Assembly (NCBI GenBank): GCA_947624165.1
Contig: CANQJC010000004.1
Location: 1-64,000, forward strand
Reading direction: 5' to 3'
From: an uncultured Clostridia bacterium
GTDB lineage: Bacteria > Bacillota > Clostridia > UBA1381
Length of the DNA: 64,000 bases
Shown here piece by piece: positions 28,742 through 37,377 of the stretch. The notes under the pieces were generated by a model that worked only from the letters and a program-made list of their open reading frames with translations, ran no database searches and was not told the origin of the DNA. The position numbers were made by a program, and so were the translations under genes. Each line of letters begins with the position of its first letter. The first letter of the stretch is position 1.

Positions 28742-30220
28742 GTGGAGGAGTATAACATTTACAATGATATAGCGCAAAGGAGCCAGGGCGACGTGTACAT
28801 AGGCGTTGTCGGTCCCGTGCGCACAGGCAAATCCACATTTATAAAGAAATTCATGGACTTGCTGGTGATACCCAATATTGAGAACGTGTATCGGGCGGAA
28901 CGCGCGCGCGACGAGCTGCCCCAGTCCGCGGCGGGCAGGACGATAATGACCACCGAACCGAAATTCATACCGAACGAGGCGGTCGAGATCACGCTCGGCG
29001 ACAACGCGCACCTAAAGGTACGCATGATAGACTGCGTGGGATATATTGTCGACAGCTCTCTCGGTTACGTTGAGGACGGCGAGCCGAGAATGGTTACGAC
29101 GCCGTGGTTTGACGAGCCTATCGCATTCAACGAAGCAGCTGAGATAGGTACAAAAAAAGTTATTACCGAACATTCCACAATAGGACTTGTCGTCACGACC
29201 GACGGAACTATTACGGACATCGAGCGTGAAGACTACGTGGAAGCGGAGAACAAAGTAATAAACGAACTCAAGGCGATAAATAAGCCGTTTATCGTACTTC
29301 TCAACTCGACCGCGCCGCGTTCGCAGCGGGCGCAGAGCCTGAGGAACGAGCTGAGCGCACGCCACGGCGTTCCTGTTATTGCCGTGGACTGTGAGGAGCT
29401 TACCGCATCGGACATACATGATATAATAGAAACGGTGCTGTTTGAATTCCCGCTCCGCGAGATAAACATTCGTATTCCCGACTGGATAGGGGACCTTGAC
29501 AGCGACCACTGGCTCAGACAGGATATCTACGGCGCGGTCATGGATAACATAGGCGGCGTAAACCGCATACGCGACGTAAGAGATCTGTCGTCCGGCATAG
29601 ACAGCCGCGAATTTATAAAACGCGCGTATATCGAGGGCATGGATCTGGGAAGCGGCAACGTCAAAATGTGTATCGAGCTGCCGCAGCCGTTGTTTTACAG
29701 GGTGCTGGGCGAAACGTCGGGGTTTGAAATCGACAGCGAACACCAGCTCATGACGCTTATGGAGGAGCTGGCTTCGATAAAAGCCGAGTACGATAAGGTC
29801 GCGTTCGCGCTCCATGAAGTTATGGAAAAGGGTTACGGGATAGTTTCGCCGTCTACCGATGAACTTTCCCTCAACGAGCCGAAAATCGTCAAGCAGGGCG
29901 GTAAATTCGGCGTGAAGCTGAAGGCGTCCGCGCCGTCCATACATATGATACGCGCCGATATCGAAACTGAGGTAAGTCCGATAGTCGGCACGGAGAAACA
30001 GTCGGAGGAGCTCGTGCATTACCTTCTCTCAGAATTTGAGTCCGACCCGACAAAAATATGGCAGTCAAATATATTCGGCAAATCTCTCTACGAGCTTGTA
30101 AACGAGGGACTGCACAATAAACTGTCGCGTATGCCCGAGTCGGCGAGAATGAAGCTGCGCGAGACGCTTCAGAGGATCATAAACGACGGCAGCAACGGAC
30201 TTATCTGTATAATTTTATGA
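28742..30220 (+). CDS. spoIVA: Stage IV sporulation protein A (spore coat ATPase)
   Basis: 492 residues, the usual SpoIVA length, from a GTG start with AAAAGGAGG at 28722-28730. The N-terminal NTPase domain has Walker A GPVRTGKST (24-32) and a DCVGY-type switch near residue 97; the middle and C-terminal domains follow, ending in the conserved hydrophobic tail SNGLICIIL used for spore-surface localisation. In Bacillus the protein polymerises with ATP on the forespore to form the coat base. It shows that the organism is at least descended from endospore formers. A lipoprotein gene follows 22 nt later. Confidence 0.97.
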   Translation: MEEYNIYNDIAQRSQGDVYIGVVGPVRTGKSTFIKKFMDLLVIPNIENVYRAERARDELPQSAAGRTIMTTEPKFIPNEAVEITLGDNAHLKVRMIDCVGYIVDSSLGYVEDGEPRMVTTPWFDEPIAFNEAAEIGTKKVITEHSTIGLVVTTDGTITDIEREDYVEAENKVINELKAINKPFIVLLNSTAPRSQRAQSLRNELSARHGVPVIAVDCEELTASDIHDIIETVLFEFPLREINIRIPDWIGDLDSDHWLRQDIYGAVMDNIGGVNRIRDVRDLSSGIDSREFIKRAYIEGMDLGSGNVKMCIELPQPLFYRVLGETSGFEIDSEHQLMTLMEELASIKAEYDKVAFALHEVMEKGYGIVSPSTDELSLNEPKIVKQGGKFGVKLKASAPSIHMIRADIETEVSPIVGTEKQSEELVHYLLSEFESDPTKIWQSNIFGKSLYELVNEGLHNKLSRMPESARMKLRETLQRIINDGSNGLICIIL

Positions 30221-30242
30221 CAAATACGGGGAGGCGGAGGGA

Positions 30243-30947
30243 ATGTTAAGACGTTTGTTTATTCTCGGCGCGGCGGCGTTATGCCTGTGCGGCTGCGCCG
30301 TCGGCGGTATACGCTCGGAGAAGGGCATGAAGGAATATGAAACCGATTATTCGAGCGTCCGCGCCGAGGTCATAAGCTTTGACGGCATGGAGGACGAGGA
30401 GTTTGAGGACGCGCTCAACGAAAAAATCGAGCAGAGCGTCGAAAGCGATATGATCGCATTTGACAGCGAAGCGTCCGACAGCTCGGAAAACGTGCGTATG
30501 GGGAATAAATGCATAATGGAAATAAACTGGAACGAGGAATATAATAAAAACGGATTTCTGAGCATTGTGGAGGAAAAGTATACATACACCGGCGGCGCGC
30601 ACGGCGCGACGGTACGCATACCGAGGAACATTGACGTTTCCGGCTCAAAGGAGATTGAATTGAAGGATCTGTTCGAAAACGACGCTTATGTAAACACGCT
30701 CAACAGAATGATAAACGAGCTTGTGAACGAACACCCCGAAGAATACAAAGATTTGTGGGCAAAGCCGGAGATACAGCAGTCGCATCAGACCGACTTTTAT
30801 ATAAACGATGACGATAAGCTTGTGATTTTTTTTCAGCCCTACGAGCTTTCCTATTATGCGCGCGGCTTTGTTGAATTTCCGTTGTCTCTCGAGGAGCTTG
30901 GCGGATACATGAAAGAAGAATACAGAAGATTGGCTGTCAGAGAATAA
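30243..30947 (+). CDS. Lipoprotein with DUF4163/DUF3298 (RsiV-like) domains
   Basis: 234 residues. A lipobox LCGC ends at Cys18, predicting lipid anchoring outside the membrane. Residues about 30-110 resemble DUF4163 and 125-225 DUF3298 (motif TGGAHG at about 116-121 and the LKDLF segment), the pair found in the extracellular part of anti-sigma factor RsiV and in PdaC. It lacks any cytoplasmic anti-sigma part, so it is not RsiV itself; lysozyme or peptidoglycan binding is a possibility only. The start has two possible GGAGG sites. It is probably cotranscribed with spoIVA. Confidence 0.75.
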   Translation: MLRRLFILGAAALCLCGCAVGGIRSEKGMKEYETDYSSVRAEVISFDGMEDEEFEDALNEKIEQSVESDMIAFDSEASDSSENVRMGNKCIMEINWNEEYNKNGFLSIVEEKYTYTGGAHGATVRIPRNIDVSGSKEIELKDLFENDAYVNTLNRMINELVNEHPEEYKDLWAKPEIQQSHQTDFYINDDDKLVIFFQPYELSYYARGFVEFPLSLEELGGYMKEEYRRLAVRE

Positions 30948-30963
30948 GCGACAGCCTTTTTTT
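30932..30963 (+). terminator. Terminator overlapping the lipoprotein stop
   Basis: GGCTGTC (30932-30938) pairs with GACAGCC (30950-30956), followed by T7; the stem's left arm is inside the coding end. Confidence 0.88.
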
Positions 30964-30993
30964 CGTGCGGACGGTACCTGCGCGTCCGTTTCA

Positions 30994-31027
30994 TAAAAAA
31001 ATACGCCGTTCCTTAACGGAACGGCGT
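30994..31027 (-). terminator. Terminator for htrA-side transcription
   Basis: Perfect 10-bp stem ACGCCGTTCC/GGAACGGCGT (31003-31012 with 31018-31027), followed on the minus strand by T A T7 (complement of 30994-31002). It lies 200 nt after the htrA stop, so the htrA transcript would carry a long 3-prime region. Confidence 0.88.
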
Positions 31028-31228
31028 CAAAACAAATACATTTTGGAGGTAGATGTTTTTATTGGGGGGGTTATACGGCGCGGCGCGCCGTATTTTATAC
31101 AGCAACAAATATCTGAGCGATATTTGTAAGCTTCGGGGGGACCCTTGCCTTTGGGGAAAGGCAAGGGCATATGAAAAAAAGGATGGTATAGGCTGCCTTG
31201 CGACAGCCGTCAAGTAAAACTGTATTGC
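31028..31228 (-). other. Hairpin array with C-rich gaps, candidate 3-prime-end sRNA of htrA
   Basis: Read on the minus strand after htrA: a 5-bp hairpin (31208-31204 with 31195-31191) with T7 some 10 nt later, an 11-bp hairpin (31142-31152/31157-31167), a 9-bp hairpin (31105-31113/31119-31127), an 8-bp hairpin (31073-31080/31086-31093), then the terminator. The unpaired segments between them hold C6 (31135-31140), C7 (31064-31070) and CTACCTCC (31045-31052), all able to pair with Shine-Dalgarno sequences. Whether it is expressed as a separate RNA is unknown. Confidence 0.35.
31053..31217 (+). CDS. Possible 54-residue small protein
   Basis: An open frame on the opposite strand of the hairpin array. 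ATG at 31053 follows GGAGG (31045-31049) by only three bases. The predicted peptide has three Cys (residues about 25, 32, 48) and a basic centre; I recognise no family. The frame runs through four hairpins, which is unusual for coding DNA and argues for chance. No promoter is seen. Kept only as a low-confidence call. Confidence 0.15.
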   Translation: MFLLGGLYGAARRILYSNKYLSDICKLRGDPCLWGKARAYEKKDGIGCLATAVK

Positions 31229-32470
31229 TTATTTATTATTGCCGGAGTCCTCCATCAGGCGAACCTGAATCTCCATTGTTTCTCCGTCGCGCAGTATCTT
31301 GAAGGTAAGGTAGTCGCCCGCCTTCTTCTTGTCGCGTATCTCGTTTACCTCCTGTTTCGACGATACCTTCTGACCGTCGACCTCGATGATCATATCGTAC
31401 ATTTTCAGTCCGGCTTCTTCCGCGCCGCTTCCTTTAACGACGCTTTCTATAAACAAGCCGTAGCCGGTGTCTTTTATATTTATGCCCACGAGCGGTCTGC
31501 CCGTAACGTAGCCTGACGACATAAGGTCGTCTATTATCGGCTTTGCTTCCGAAATGGCTATCGCAAATCCCATACCCTCGATACCTGTCGAGGAAAGCTT
31601 TACGGAGTTGATTCCTATAACCTCGCCGTACTGGTTGATGAGCGCGCCGCCCGAATTGCCGGAATTTATCGCCGCATCCGTCTGGATAAGATTGTACGTT
31701 CTGCTCTCTATCGTCATCGTTCTGTTCAGCGCGCTTATGATACCCGCCGTGACGCTTCCCGAAAACTCCTGTCCCATAGGATTACCTATTGCGACAGCAA
31801 GCTCTCCGACTTGAATAGCCGTGGAATCGCCGAGCGTCGCCGCAGTAAGATTGGTGCTGCCCGGGTCGATTTTGAGTACCGCAAGGTCAGTCTTTGTATC
31901 CTGACCGACAAGCTTCGCCGCGAATTCTTCGCCTGTATTAAGTATTACCGAAATTTCCGACGCGCCGTCTATAACGTGCTGATTGGTTACTATATATCCG
32001 TCCTTGCGGAAGATGATGCCGGAACCGCTGCCCTGCTCGACTGTTTCTCCGGCGTCGTTGTTGTTGTCCGCATAGTAGAAGTATCTGCCCGAAAACGGGT
32101 CGTAGTACCTCTGCTTTATCGTAGCTTTATTTATAACGCCGACAACGCTCGGTCCGACCTGCTCCGCGATTTCGGGAACGGTAAGGACCTTCTTGCCGTT
32201 CTTGTACGCGGTAAGCTGCGCTTCGCCGCCGTCAGAACCCGAATCGCTGCTCTGCTGCGTTACCGCCGCGTTTGTCGGGGCTTGCTGCAGCGCGGACATG
32301 TTATTTTTCGAAGTGATATACATACCCGCCGTGAATATGCCGGCCGTGAACACGCTCGCTGCAAGCGCGGAGCATACGGCGGTGAGCCATATCTTGGGTT
32401 TTTTGTTCTTTTTCGGCTTTTGATTGTAAACAATCAGGTCTGTCGATTCCGTATAAGGATACTTTTTCAT
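31229..32470 (-). CDS. htrA: Membrane-anchored serine protease HtrA/DegP-like
   Basis: 413 residues: cytoplasmic tail, one membrane span (about 27-51), Ser/Gly-rich linker, trypsin-like domain with catalytic H165, D195 and S273 (NSGNSGGA), and one PDZ domain (about 315-405). This is the Firmicute S1C type that degrades misfolded exported proteins. CGGAGG precedes the ATG. The spacer to polA is divergent. The 3-prime region up to the terminator at 31.0 kb is unusually long and structured. Confidence 0.96.
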   Translation of the reverse strand: MKKYPYTESTDLIVYNQKPKKNKKPKIWLTAVCSALAASVFTAGIFTAGMYITSKNNMSALQQAPTNAAVTQQSSDSGSDGGEAQLTAYKNGKKVLTVPEIAEQVGPSVVGVINKATIKQRYYDPFSGRYFYYADNNNDAGETVEQGSGSGIIFRKDGYIVTNQHVIDGASEISVILNTGEEFAAKLVGQDTKTDLAVLKIDPGSTNLTAATLGDSTAIQVGELAVAIGNPMGQEFSGSVTAGIISALNRTMTIESRTYNLIQTDAAINSGNSGGALINQYGEVIGINSVKLSSTGIEGMGFAIAISEAKPIIDDLMSSGYVTGRPLVGINIKDTGYGLFIESVVKGSGAEEAGLKMYDMIIEVDGQKVSSKQEVNEIRDKKKAGDYLTFKILRDGETMEIQVRLMEDSGNNK

Positions 32471-32631
32471 GATTTTCCGCCTCCGGTATCATTATTGTCA
32501 AAATAGTATAAATTCATACTTGAACAAGCATTTCATTTACGATACATCTATGATACAGCACACTTTTGACATTGGTATGAATTAAATGTAAACAGAAATC
32601 ACATATTTTGTGAACAAATTATTAACAAGTA

Positions 32632-32660
32632 TTGACAAACGGGTATAATAGGAATAGAAT
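32632..32660 (+). promoter_or_regulatory. Promoter of polA
   Basis: Perfect TTGACA (32632-32637), 17-nt spacer, TAGAAT (32655-32660). Confidence 0.8.
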
Positions 32661-32715
32661 AGGAAAGAGTAGATGCAAATGATTTGCAATTAAATCCAAA
32701 AAGAAAGGAACAGTC

Positions 32716-35334
32716 ATGAAAAAACTGCTTATTCTCGATTCGAACAGCATATTGAACCGCGCCTTTTACGGAGTGCGTTACCTGAGCGCGAAGGACGGCA
32801 CGCCCACCAACGCCATATACGGTTTTTTGAATATTCTGATAAAGCTTATAAACGAGCGTCAGCCGGACTATATTTGCGCGGCTTTCGACCTTAAGGCACC
32901 GACGTTTCGTCATCTGCGTTACGACGGCTATAAGGCGCAGCGTAAGCCGATGCCCGAGGATCTGGCGACACAGATGCCGATTGCTAAGGATATACTACGC
33001 GCGATGAACGTCACGATCCTTGAAAAAGAGGGCTATGAAGCGGACGACGTCATAGGCACGGTGGCGCGGATATGCGAGGAGAGCGGTGTGGAGTGTTTTA
33101 TCGCGACGGGCGACAAGGACGACTTGCAGCTTGTGAGCGACAAGACGAAGGTCATACTGACCGTCTCGAAACAGGGCTATAACGAAACCACCGTGTACGA
33201 TAACGATGCGGTCAAGGAGCGTTACCGCGTCACGCCCGAGGAATTTATCGACGTTAAAGCTCTCATGGGCGACGCGTCCGACAATATCCCCGGCGTTAAG
33301 GGCATAGGCGAAAAAACGGCGATGAGCCTTATAGAACAATTCCACTCGATAGAATATATTTACGATAATATTGACAGCGTGGGACTTAAGGGAGCGACGC
33401 TGCAAAAAATGAAGGACGGCAGGGATATGGCGTTTTTGTCAAAGGAGCTTGCGACGATCGTGCGCGATGTGCCTATCGAGCTTGATTTTGACGCGTGCGC
33501 GTGGAACGGCTACGGTAACGACGCCGAGCTTTATAATCTTCTGCACGGTCTGGAACTGAACAGCGTTATTAAGAAAATGGAGCTTACGCCGCAAAGCGTC
33601 GCGGTCGTGACGGAGGACGAGGATATTCTGGGCGGCATGACTTATGAGGTGATCGACAGCGCGGCGGCGGTCGGAGTTGTCGGCGGCACGGCTGCGGTCG
33701 TGCTCGAAACGGACGGTCCGCGCGTTACGGCTATGGCTGCCGCGGCGGGTAAAAAGGCGTTCGTTATCACCGGCGCGGATATTACGGACACGGTCAAGCC
33801 GTTTCTGGAGGACGAAAATATAAAGAAAATCACGTTCGATATAAAGGAAGCGATCGTAGCTCTCAACGGACGCGTGCAGATAAAGGGTATAACGGACGAT
33901 ACTGCGATAGGCGCGTATCTCGTCGACCCCGCGAAAAGCAAGTATGAGATAGAGTCGCTCGCCGAGGAATATTTCGGCGCGGAGATAGAGAAGCCGGAAG
34001 CGAAGCAGATGTCGCTGCTTGACGGTGACGACGAGGGACGCGAGGAATATCTCGCGAAATGCGCCGTCGCGCTCGGCGCGCTCAATGAACGCGTCGCGAA
34101 AAAAATGGAGGAGAACGGTCAGACGGAGCTTTACCGTGAGGTGGAGCTTCCGCTCGTCGAGGTTCTGGCGCACCTTGAAATAAACGGCTTCCTCGTGGAC
34201 GATAAGCAGCTGCGCGAGTTTGCGGCGACGCTCGGCGCGCAGATAGACACGCTCACAGCAATGATTTACGAAACGGCGGGCGAGACGTTCAACATAAACT
34301 CGCCGAAGCAGCTCGGCGTTATACTGTATGAAAATCTCGGCTTAAAGCCCGTGAAAAAGACAAAGACGGGTTATTCCACCAACGCGGACGCGCTCGAAAA
34401 ACTGAGTCACCCGATTATAGATATGATTTTGGAGTACCGCAGCCTGACGAAGCTCAAAAGCACGTACTGCGATGGTCTCTCGGCGGTCGTAAATCCCGAA
34501 ACGCACCGTATACACTCGGTGTTCACACAGACGGTGACGGTCACGGGCAGGCTTTCGTCAACGGAACCGAATTTGCAGAATATCCCGACGAGGACGGCTC
34601 TCGGACGCGAGATACGCAAGATGTTCGTCGCAAAAGACGGTTACACGCTCGTGGACGCGGATTATTCGCAGATAGAGCTTAGAGTTCTCGCGCATATAGC
34701 GAACGACGAAACCATGATAAACGCGTTCAAAAACGACGAGGATATTCACGCCGTAACGGCGTCGCAGGTGCTCGGTATACCGCTCGATGAGGTGACGAAG
34801 GAGCAGCGTTCGAGCGCGAAGGCGGTAAATTTCGGTATCGTGTACGGTATCGGCGAGTTCTCGCTTGCGAAGGATCTGCATATAAGCGTAAAAGAGGCGA
34901 AGGCGTATATAGACGGCTACCTCGAAAAGTACCACGGCGTACGTAATTATATGGAAGAAATCAAAGAACGCGCGAAAAAGGACGGGTACGTTAAGACGAT
35001 GATGAACCGCATACGGTATATTCCGGAATTGAAGTCGCCGAATTACAACGTGCGTAAATTCGGCGAGCGCGTCGCGCTGAACACGCCGATACAGGGCAGC
35101 GCGGCTGATATTATAAAGCTCGCGATGGTGCGCGTGGACAGGCGGCTCATAAGCGAGGGACTGCGGTCGCGGCTGATACTTCAGGTACACGACGAGCTTA
35201 TTGTTGAAACGCACAAGGACGAGGTCGACGAGGTAAAGCGCATACTGCTTGAGGAAATGCAGGGCGCGGCTGATCTGCGCGTCCCGCTTAAAGCGGATAT
35301 TTCCGTGGGACATAGCTGGTATGACGCGAAATAA
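32716..35334 (+). CDS. polA: DNA polymerase I
   Basis: 872 residues. The 5-prime nuclease domain (about 1-290) has the YEADDVIGT and GDKDDLQLV motifs and H3TH region GVKGIGEKTA. The middle domain (about 300-470) is 3-prime exonuclease-like but lacks an obvious DED triad, as in many Gram-positives, so proofreading is doubtful. The polymerase domain (about 480-872) has motif A DADYSQIELRV, motif B RSSAKAVNFGIVYGIG and motif C QVHDELIVE. It fills gaps in repair and Okazaki-fragment processing. AAAGGAA precedes the ATG. Confidence 0.97.
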   Translation: MKKLLILDSNSILNRAFYGVRYLSAKDGTPTNAIYGFLNILIKLINERQPDYICAAFDLKAPTFRHLRYDGYKAQRKPMPEDLATQMPIAKDILRAMNVTILEKEGYEADDVIGTVARICEESGVECFIATGDKDDLQLVSDKTKVILTVSKQGYNETTVYDNDAVKERYRVTPEEFIDVKALMGDASDNIPGVKGIGEKTAMSLIEQFHSIEYIYDNIDSVGLKGATLQKMKDGRDMAFLSKELATIVRDVPIELDFDACAWNGYGNDAELYNLLHGLELNSVIKKMELTPQSVAVVTEDEDILGGMTYEVIDSAAAVGVVGGTAAVVLETDGPRVTAMAAAAGKKAFVITGADITDTVKPFLEDENIKKITFDIKEAIVALNGRVQIKGITDDTAIGAYLVDPAKSKYEIESLAEEYFGAEIEKPEAKQMSLLDGDDEGREEYLAKCAVALGALNERVAKKMEENGQTELYREVELPLVEVLAHLEINGFLVDDKQLREFAATLGAQIDTLTAMIYETAGETFNINSPKQLGVILYENLGLKPVKKTKTGYSTNADALEKLSHPIIDMILEYRSLTKLKSTYCDGLSAVVNPETHRIHSVFTQTVTVTGRLSSTEPNLQNIPTRTALGREIRKMFVAKDGYTLVDADYSQIELRVLAHIANDETMINAFKNDEDIHAVTASQVLGIPLDEVTKEQRSSAKAVNFGIVYGIGEFSLAKDLHISVKEAKAYIDGYLEKYHGVRNYMEEIKERAKKDGYVKTMMNRIRYIPELKSPNYNVRKFGERVALNTPIQGSAADIIKLAMVRVDRRLISEGLRSRLILQVHDELIVETHKDEVDEVKRILLEEMQGAADLRVPLKADISVGHSWYDAK

Positions 35335-35339
35335 ATTAT

Positions 35340-35427
35340 GGCGTGCGCATCCGCACGCCGTCTGAAAGCTACGCTTTCAGCCAATTTTGAACAGAGCGGA
35401 TAAAAAAGTTCCCAAGAAAACTTTTTT
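35340..35427 (+). terminator. Hairpin cluster ending polA transcription
   Basis: Three hairpins follow the stop: GGCGTGCG/CGCACGCC (35340-35359), CTGAAAGC/GCTTTCAG (35362-35380) and AAAAAAGTT/AACTTTTTT (35402-35410 with 35419-35427). The last resembles a terminator with its T run in the stem. Confidence 0.5.
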
Positions 35428-35513
35428 ATCGTTGATGTTTACTGACGCACATGTCGTCAGCAAACCATACGAAACGGCATAAAGCCGTTCCGTACACGCG
35501 CAATCTTGCGTTT

Positions 35514-35728
35514 GTAGGGGCGACCCTTGCGGTCGCCCGTCTCCGACAACCCGATGTCGACGGCACCGTAGGGGCGGTCATCGGCCGCCTGTTAAAACCC
35601 CTCAGTCACACTGCGTGTGACAGCTCCTTTGCTACGGCATACGAGCAAAGCTCTATGCCTACGATGCTAAAGCATCGTTCACCTATTGGGGGAGCCTTAC
35701 GTAGGGGCGACCCTTGCGGTCGCCCGTC
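35514..35728. repeat. Cluster of GTAGGGGCGACC-type repeats with a hairpin-rich core
   Basis: A 27-base unit starting GTAGGGGCGACCCTTGCGG, internally palindromic (GGGCGACC/GGTCGCCC), is present at 35514-35540 and again, identical, at 35701-35727; a diverged copy GTAGGGGCGGTCATCGG lies at 35568-35590. Between them (about 35598-35696) are hairpins TCACAC/GTGTGA, GGCATA-GAGC/GCTC-TATGCC and ACGATGC/GCATCGT, flanked by CCCCTCAG and GGGGGAGCC. From memory, similar intergenic repeats occur in many copies in gut Clostridia. The 450-nt gap holds no gene. Confidence 0.75.
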
Positions 35729-35745
35729 CACGCCGTAAACACACC

Positions 35746-35760
35746 TATAAATCATAATTT
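35746..35760 (+). promoter_or_regulatory. Weak candidate metal-regulator operator
   Basis: A short AT-rich dyad TAAAT-CATA-ATTTA about 25 nt before the transporter ATG. It resembles half of a Firmicute Zur/Fur box but is too short to assign. Confidence 0.2.
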
Positions 35761-35784
35761 ACTGTTCAAGGAAAGGATATAACG

Positions 35785-36627
35785 ATGAAAAAAATACTCA
35801 TATTAACCGCCGCGCTTATAATGCTCGCGTCATGCGGGGCGCAGAAGACGGATGACAACGGTAAAATCAACGTTTACGCGTCGTTCTACCCCGTGTACGA
35901 CTTTGCGCGCACAATAGGCGGCGACGATATAGAGCTTACGTGCGTCGTGCCGTCGGGCAGCGAGCCGCACGACTTCGAGCCGAGCGCGTCGGATATGGCG
36001 CGTATGAGTGAAGCTGACGTGTTCCTCTACCACGGCGGCGGCACGGACGCGTGGGCTGAAAAAATCGCCGAAACGCTCCCCGACAGCGTTATGAAGGTAC
36101 GCGTTGCCGACGCGGACGTCGTATGCAAATTCGACGCGCACACATGGCTCAGTCCGCAAAACGCGGAAAACGAGATCGAAGCGGTGTATAACGCGCTTAC
36201 CGCCGCCGATGAAAACGGTGAAAATGACGAAAAGTATTCAGACCGTCTGAACGATTACACGGCGAAGCTCGACGCGCTCAAAACGGAATACGAAGCGGCG
36301 GGACTTTTGGGTATGCCGCTTGCCGTGTCGCACGGCGCGTACAAGGCTCTGTGCGCGGAGTTCGGTATGAATCAGCTTCCGATAGACGGCGCGGCCGGCA
36401 GCGACCCGTCGCCCGCACAGCTTGCCGAGGTGGTAAAGAGCATAAAGGATAAAGGCGCGAAGTACATTTTCTACGACCCGATAGACGGCGATAAGCTCGC
36501 GAACAGCGCGGCGCGCGAGACCGGCATAGAGACGGCTGAGCTTTACGCTTTTGAGGGCGACGCGGAAAACCGCGACTACCTGACGATTATGAGCCTAAAT
36601 CTTGAACAGCTTAAAAAAGCCCGTTAA
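35785..36627 (+). CDS. Zinc/manganese ABC transporter substrate-binding lipoprotein
   Basis: 280 residues, cluster A-I metal-binding protein (ZnuA/AdcA/TroA family). Lipobox LASC with Cys17. Metal ligands are the His in GSEPHDFEPS (about 60), the His in AHTWLSPQN (about 118), the His in VSHGAYKAL (about 178) and a late Asp. There is no His-rich loop; an acidic DENGENDEKYSD stretch (about 138-150) stands in its place. First gene of a four-gene operon ending with a Fur-family regulator, so zinc is the likeliest metal; manganese remains possible. Confidence 0.92.
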   Translation: MKKILILTAALIMLASCGAQKTDDNGKINVYASFYPVYDFARTIGGDDIELTCVVPSGSEPHDFEPSASDMARMSEADVFLYHGGGTDAWAEKIAETLPDSVMKVRVADADVVCKFDAHTWLSPQNAENEIEAVYNALTAADENGENDEKYSDRLNDYTAKLDALKTEYEAAGLLGMPLAVSHGAYKALCAEFGMNQLPIDGAAGSDPSPAQLAEVVKSIKDKGAKYIFYDPIDGDKLANSAARETGIETAELYAFEGDAENRDYLTIMSLNLEQLKKAR

Positions 36628-36636
36628 GGAGAAAAA

Positions 36637-37377
36637 ATGGAACAGGAAATTTTAAAGGTTGAAAATCTTAGCTTCGAATACCCCGATACGCCCGTACTGC
36701 GCGACGTCAATTTCACGCTGTACAAGGGTGATTTTCTCGGCATTATCGGCGAGAACGGCGCGGGTAAAAGCACGCTGATAAAAATAATATTGAAGCTTCT
36801 TCCTTTTTCAAAAGGACGGATAACCCTTTTCGGGGAGGATCTGGCAAAATTCAGAGACAATTACAGAATAGGGTATGTGTCTCAGAAGGCAAATTCGTTC
36901 AACAGCCGTTTTCCGGCGACCGTAAAGGAAGTCGTTATGGCGAATCTTTACGGACGGAAAGGATTTTTGAGCCGATTTACACGTGCCGACGAGGATAAAA
37001 TGCGCGCCGCGCTCGCGAAGGTCGGTATGGAGGGGTACGAGAACAAGCTTATAGGTTCTCTGTCGGGCGGACAGCAGCAGCGTATATTTATCGCGCGCGC
37101 TCTGATAAGCGAGCCGGAGCTTCTTCTCATGGACGAACCGACGGTCGGTGTTGACGCGCGTTCGGTGGAGCTTATAACGGACATAATAAGCAAGCTTAAC
37201 GAGCGCGGCATGACGATAATCATGACGAATCACGATACGCCGTCTCTTGTACGCGCTGCTGATAAGCTGCTGATATTCTGCGAGCACGGCAACGGCGAAT
37301 TTGTACGCCGCCGCGACCTCACAATGGAGCAAATAAACGATATTTTTGCTGGAAAGAGGGTGCATCATCATGCCTGA
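36637..37377 (+). CDS. Metal ABC transporter ATP-binding protein
   Basis: 246 residues with Walker A GENGAGKST (about 35-43), Q-loop, signature LSGGQQQR, Walker B LLLMDEPTVGVD and switch His (NHD). ZnuC type. AAGGAG lies 8 nt upstream; the stop overlaps the permease start. It ends in a His triplet encoded where the overlap occurs. Confidence 0.95.
   Translation: MEQEILKVENLSFEYPDTPVLRDVNFTLYKGDFLGIIGENGAGKSTLIKIILKLLPFSKGRITLFGEDLAKFRDNYRIGYVSQKANSFNSRFPATVKEVVMANLYGRKGFLSRFTRADEDKMRAALAKVGMEGYENKLIGSLSGGQQQRIFIARALISEPELLLMDEPTVGVDARSVELITDIISKLNERGMTIIMTNHDTPSLVRAADKLLIFCEHGNGEFVRRRDLTMEQINDIFAGKRVHHHA

Noticed and set aside
29012-30019. 335-codon minus-strand frame within spoIVA
   Set aside because: It is antisense to a well-supported gene, has no ribosome site or promoter, and its length follows from GC-rich third positions.
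33439-34173. 244-codon minus-strand frame inside polA
   Set aside because: Antisense shadow of the polymerase gene without start signals.
35598-35696. CRISPR-like array between the two 27-mers
   Set aside because: Only two identical units 187 nt apart with structured, not spacer-like, sequence between them and no cas genes.
35451-35738. 95-codon plus-strand open frame after polA
   Set aside because: It runs through the GTAGGGGCGACC repeats and several hairpins, has no ribosome site, and its peptide is simply a translation of the repeat units.
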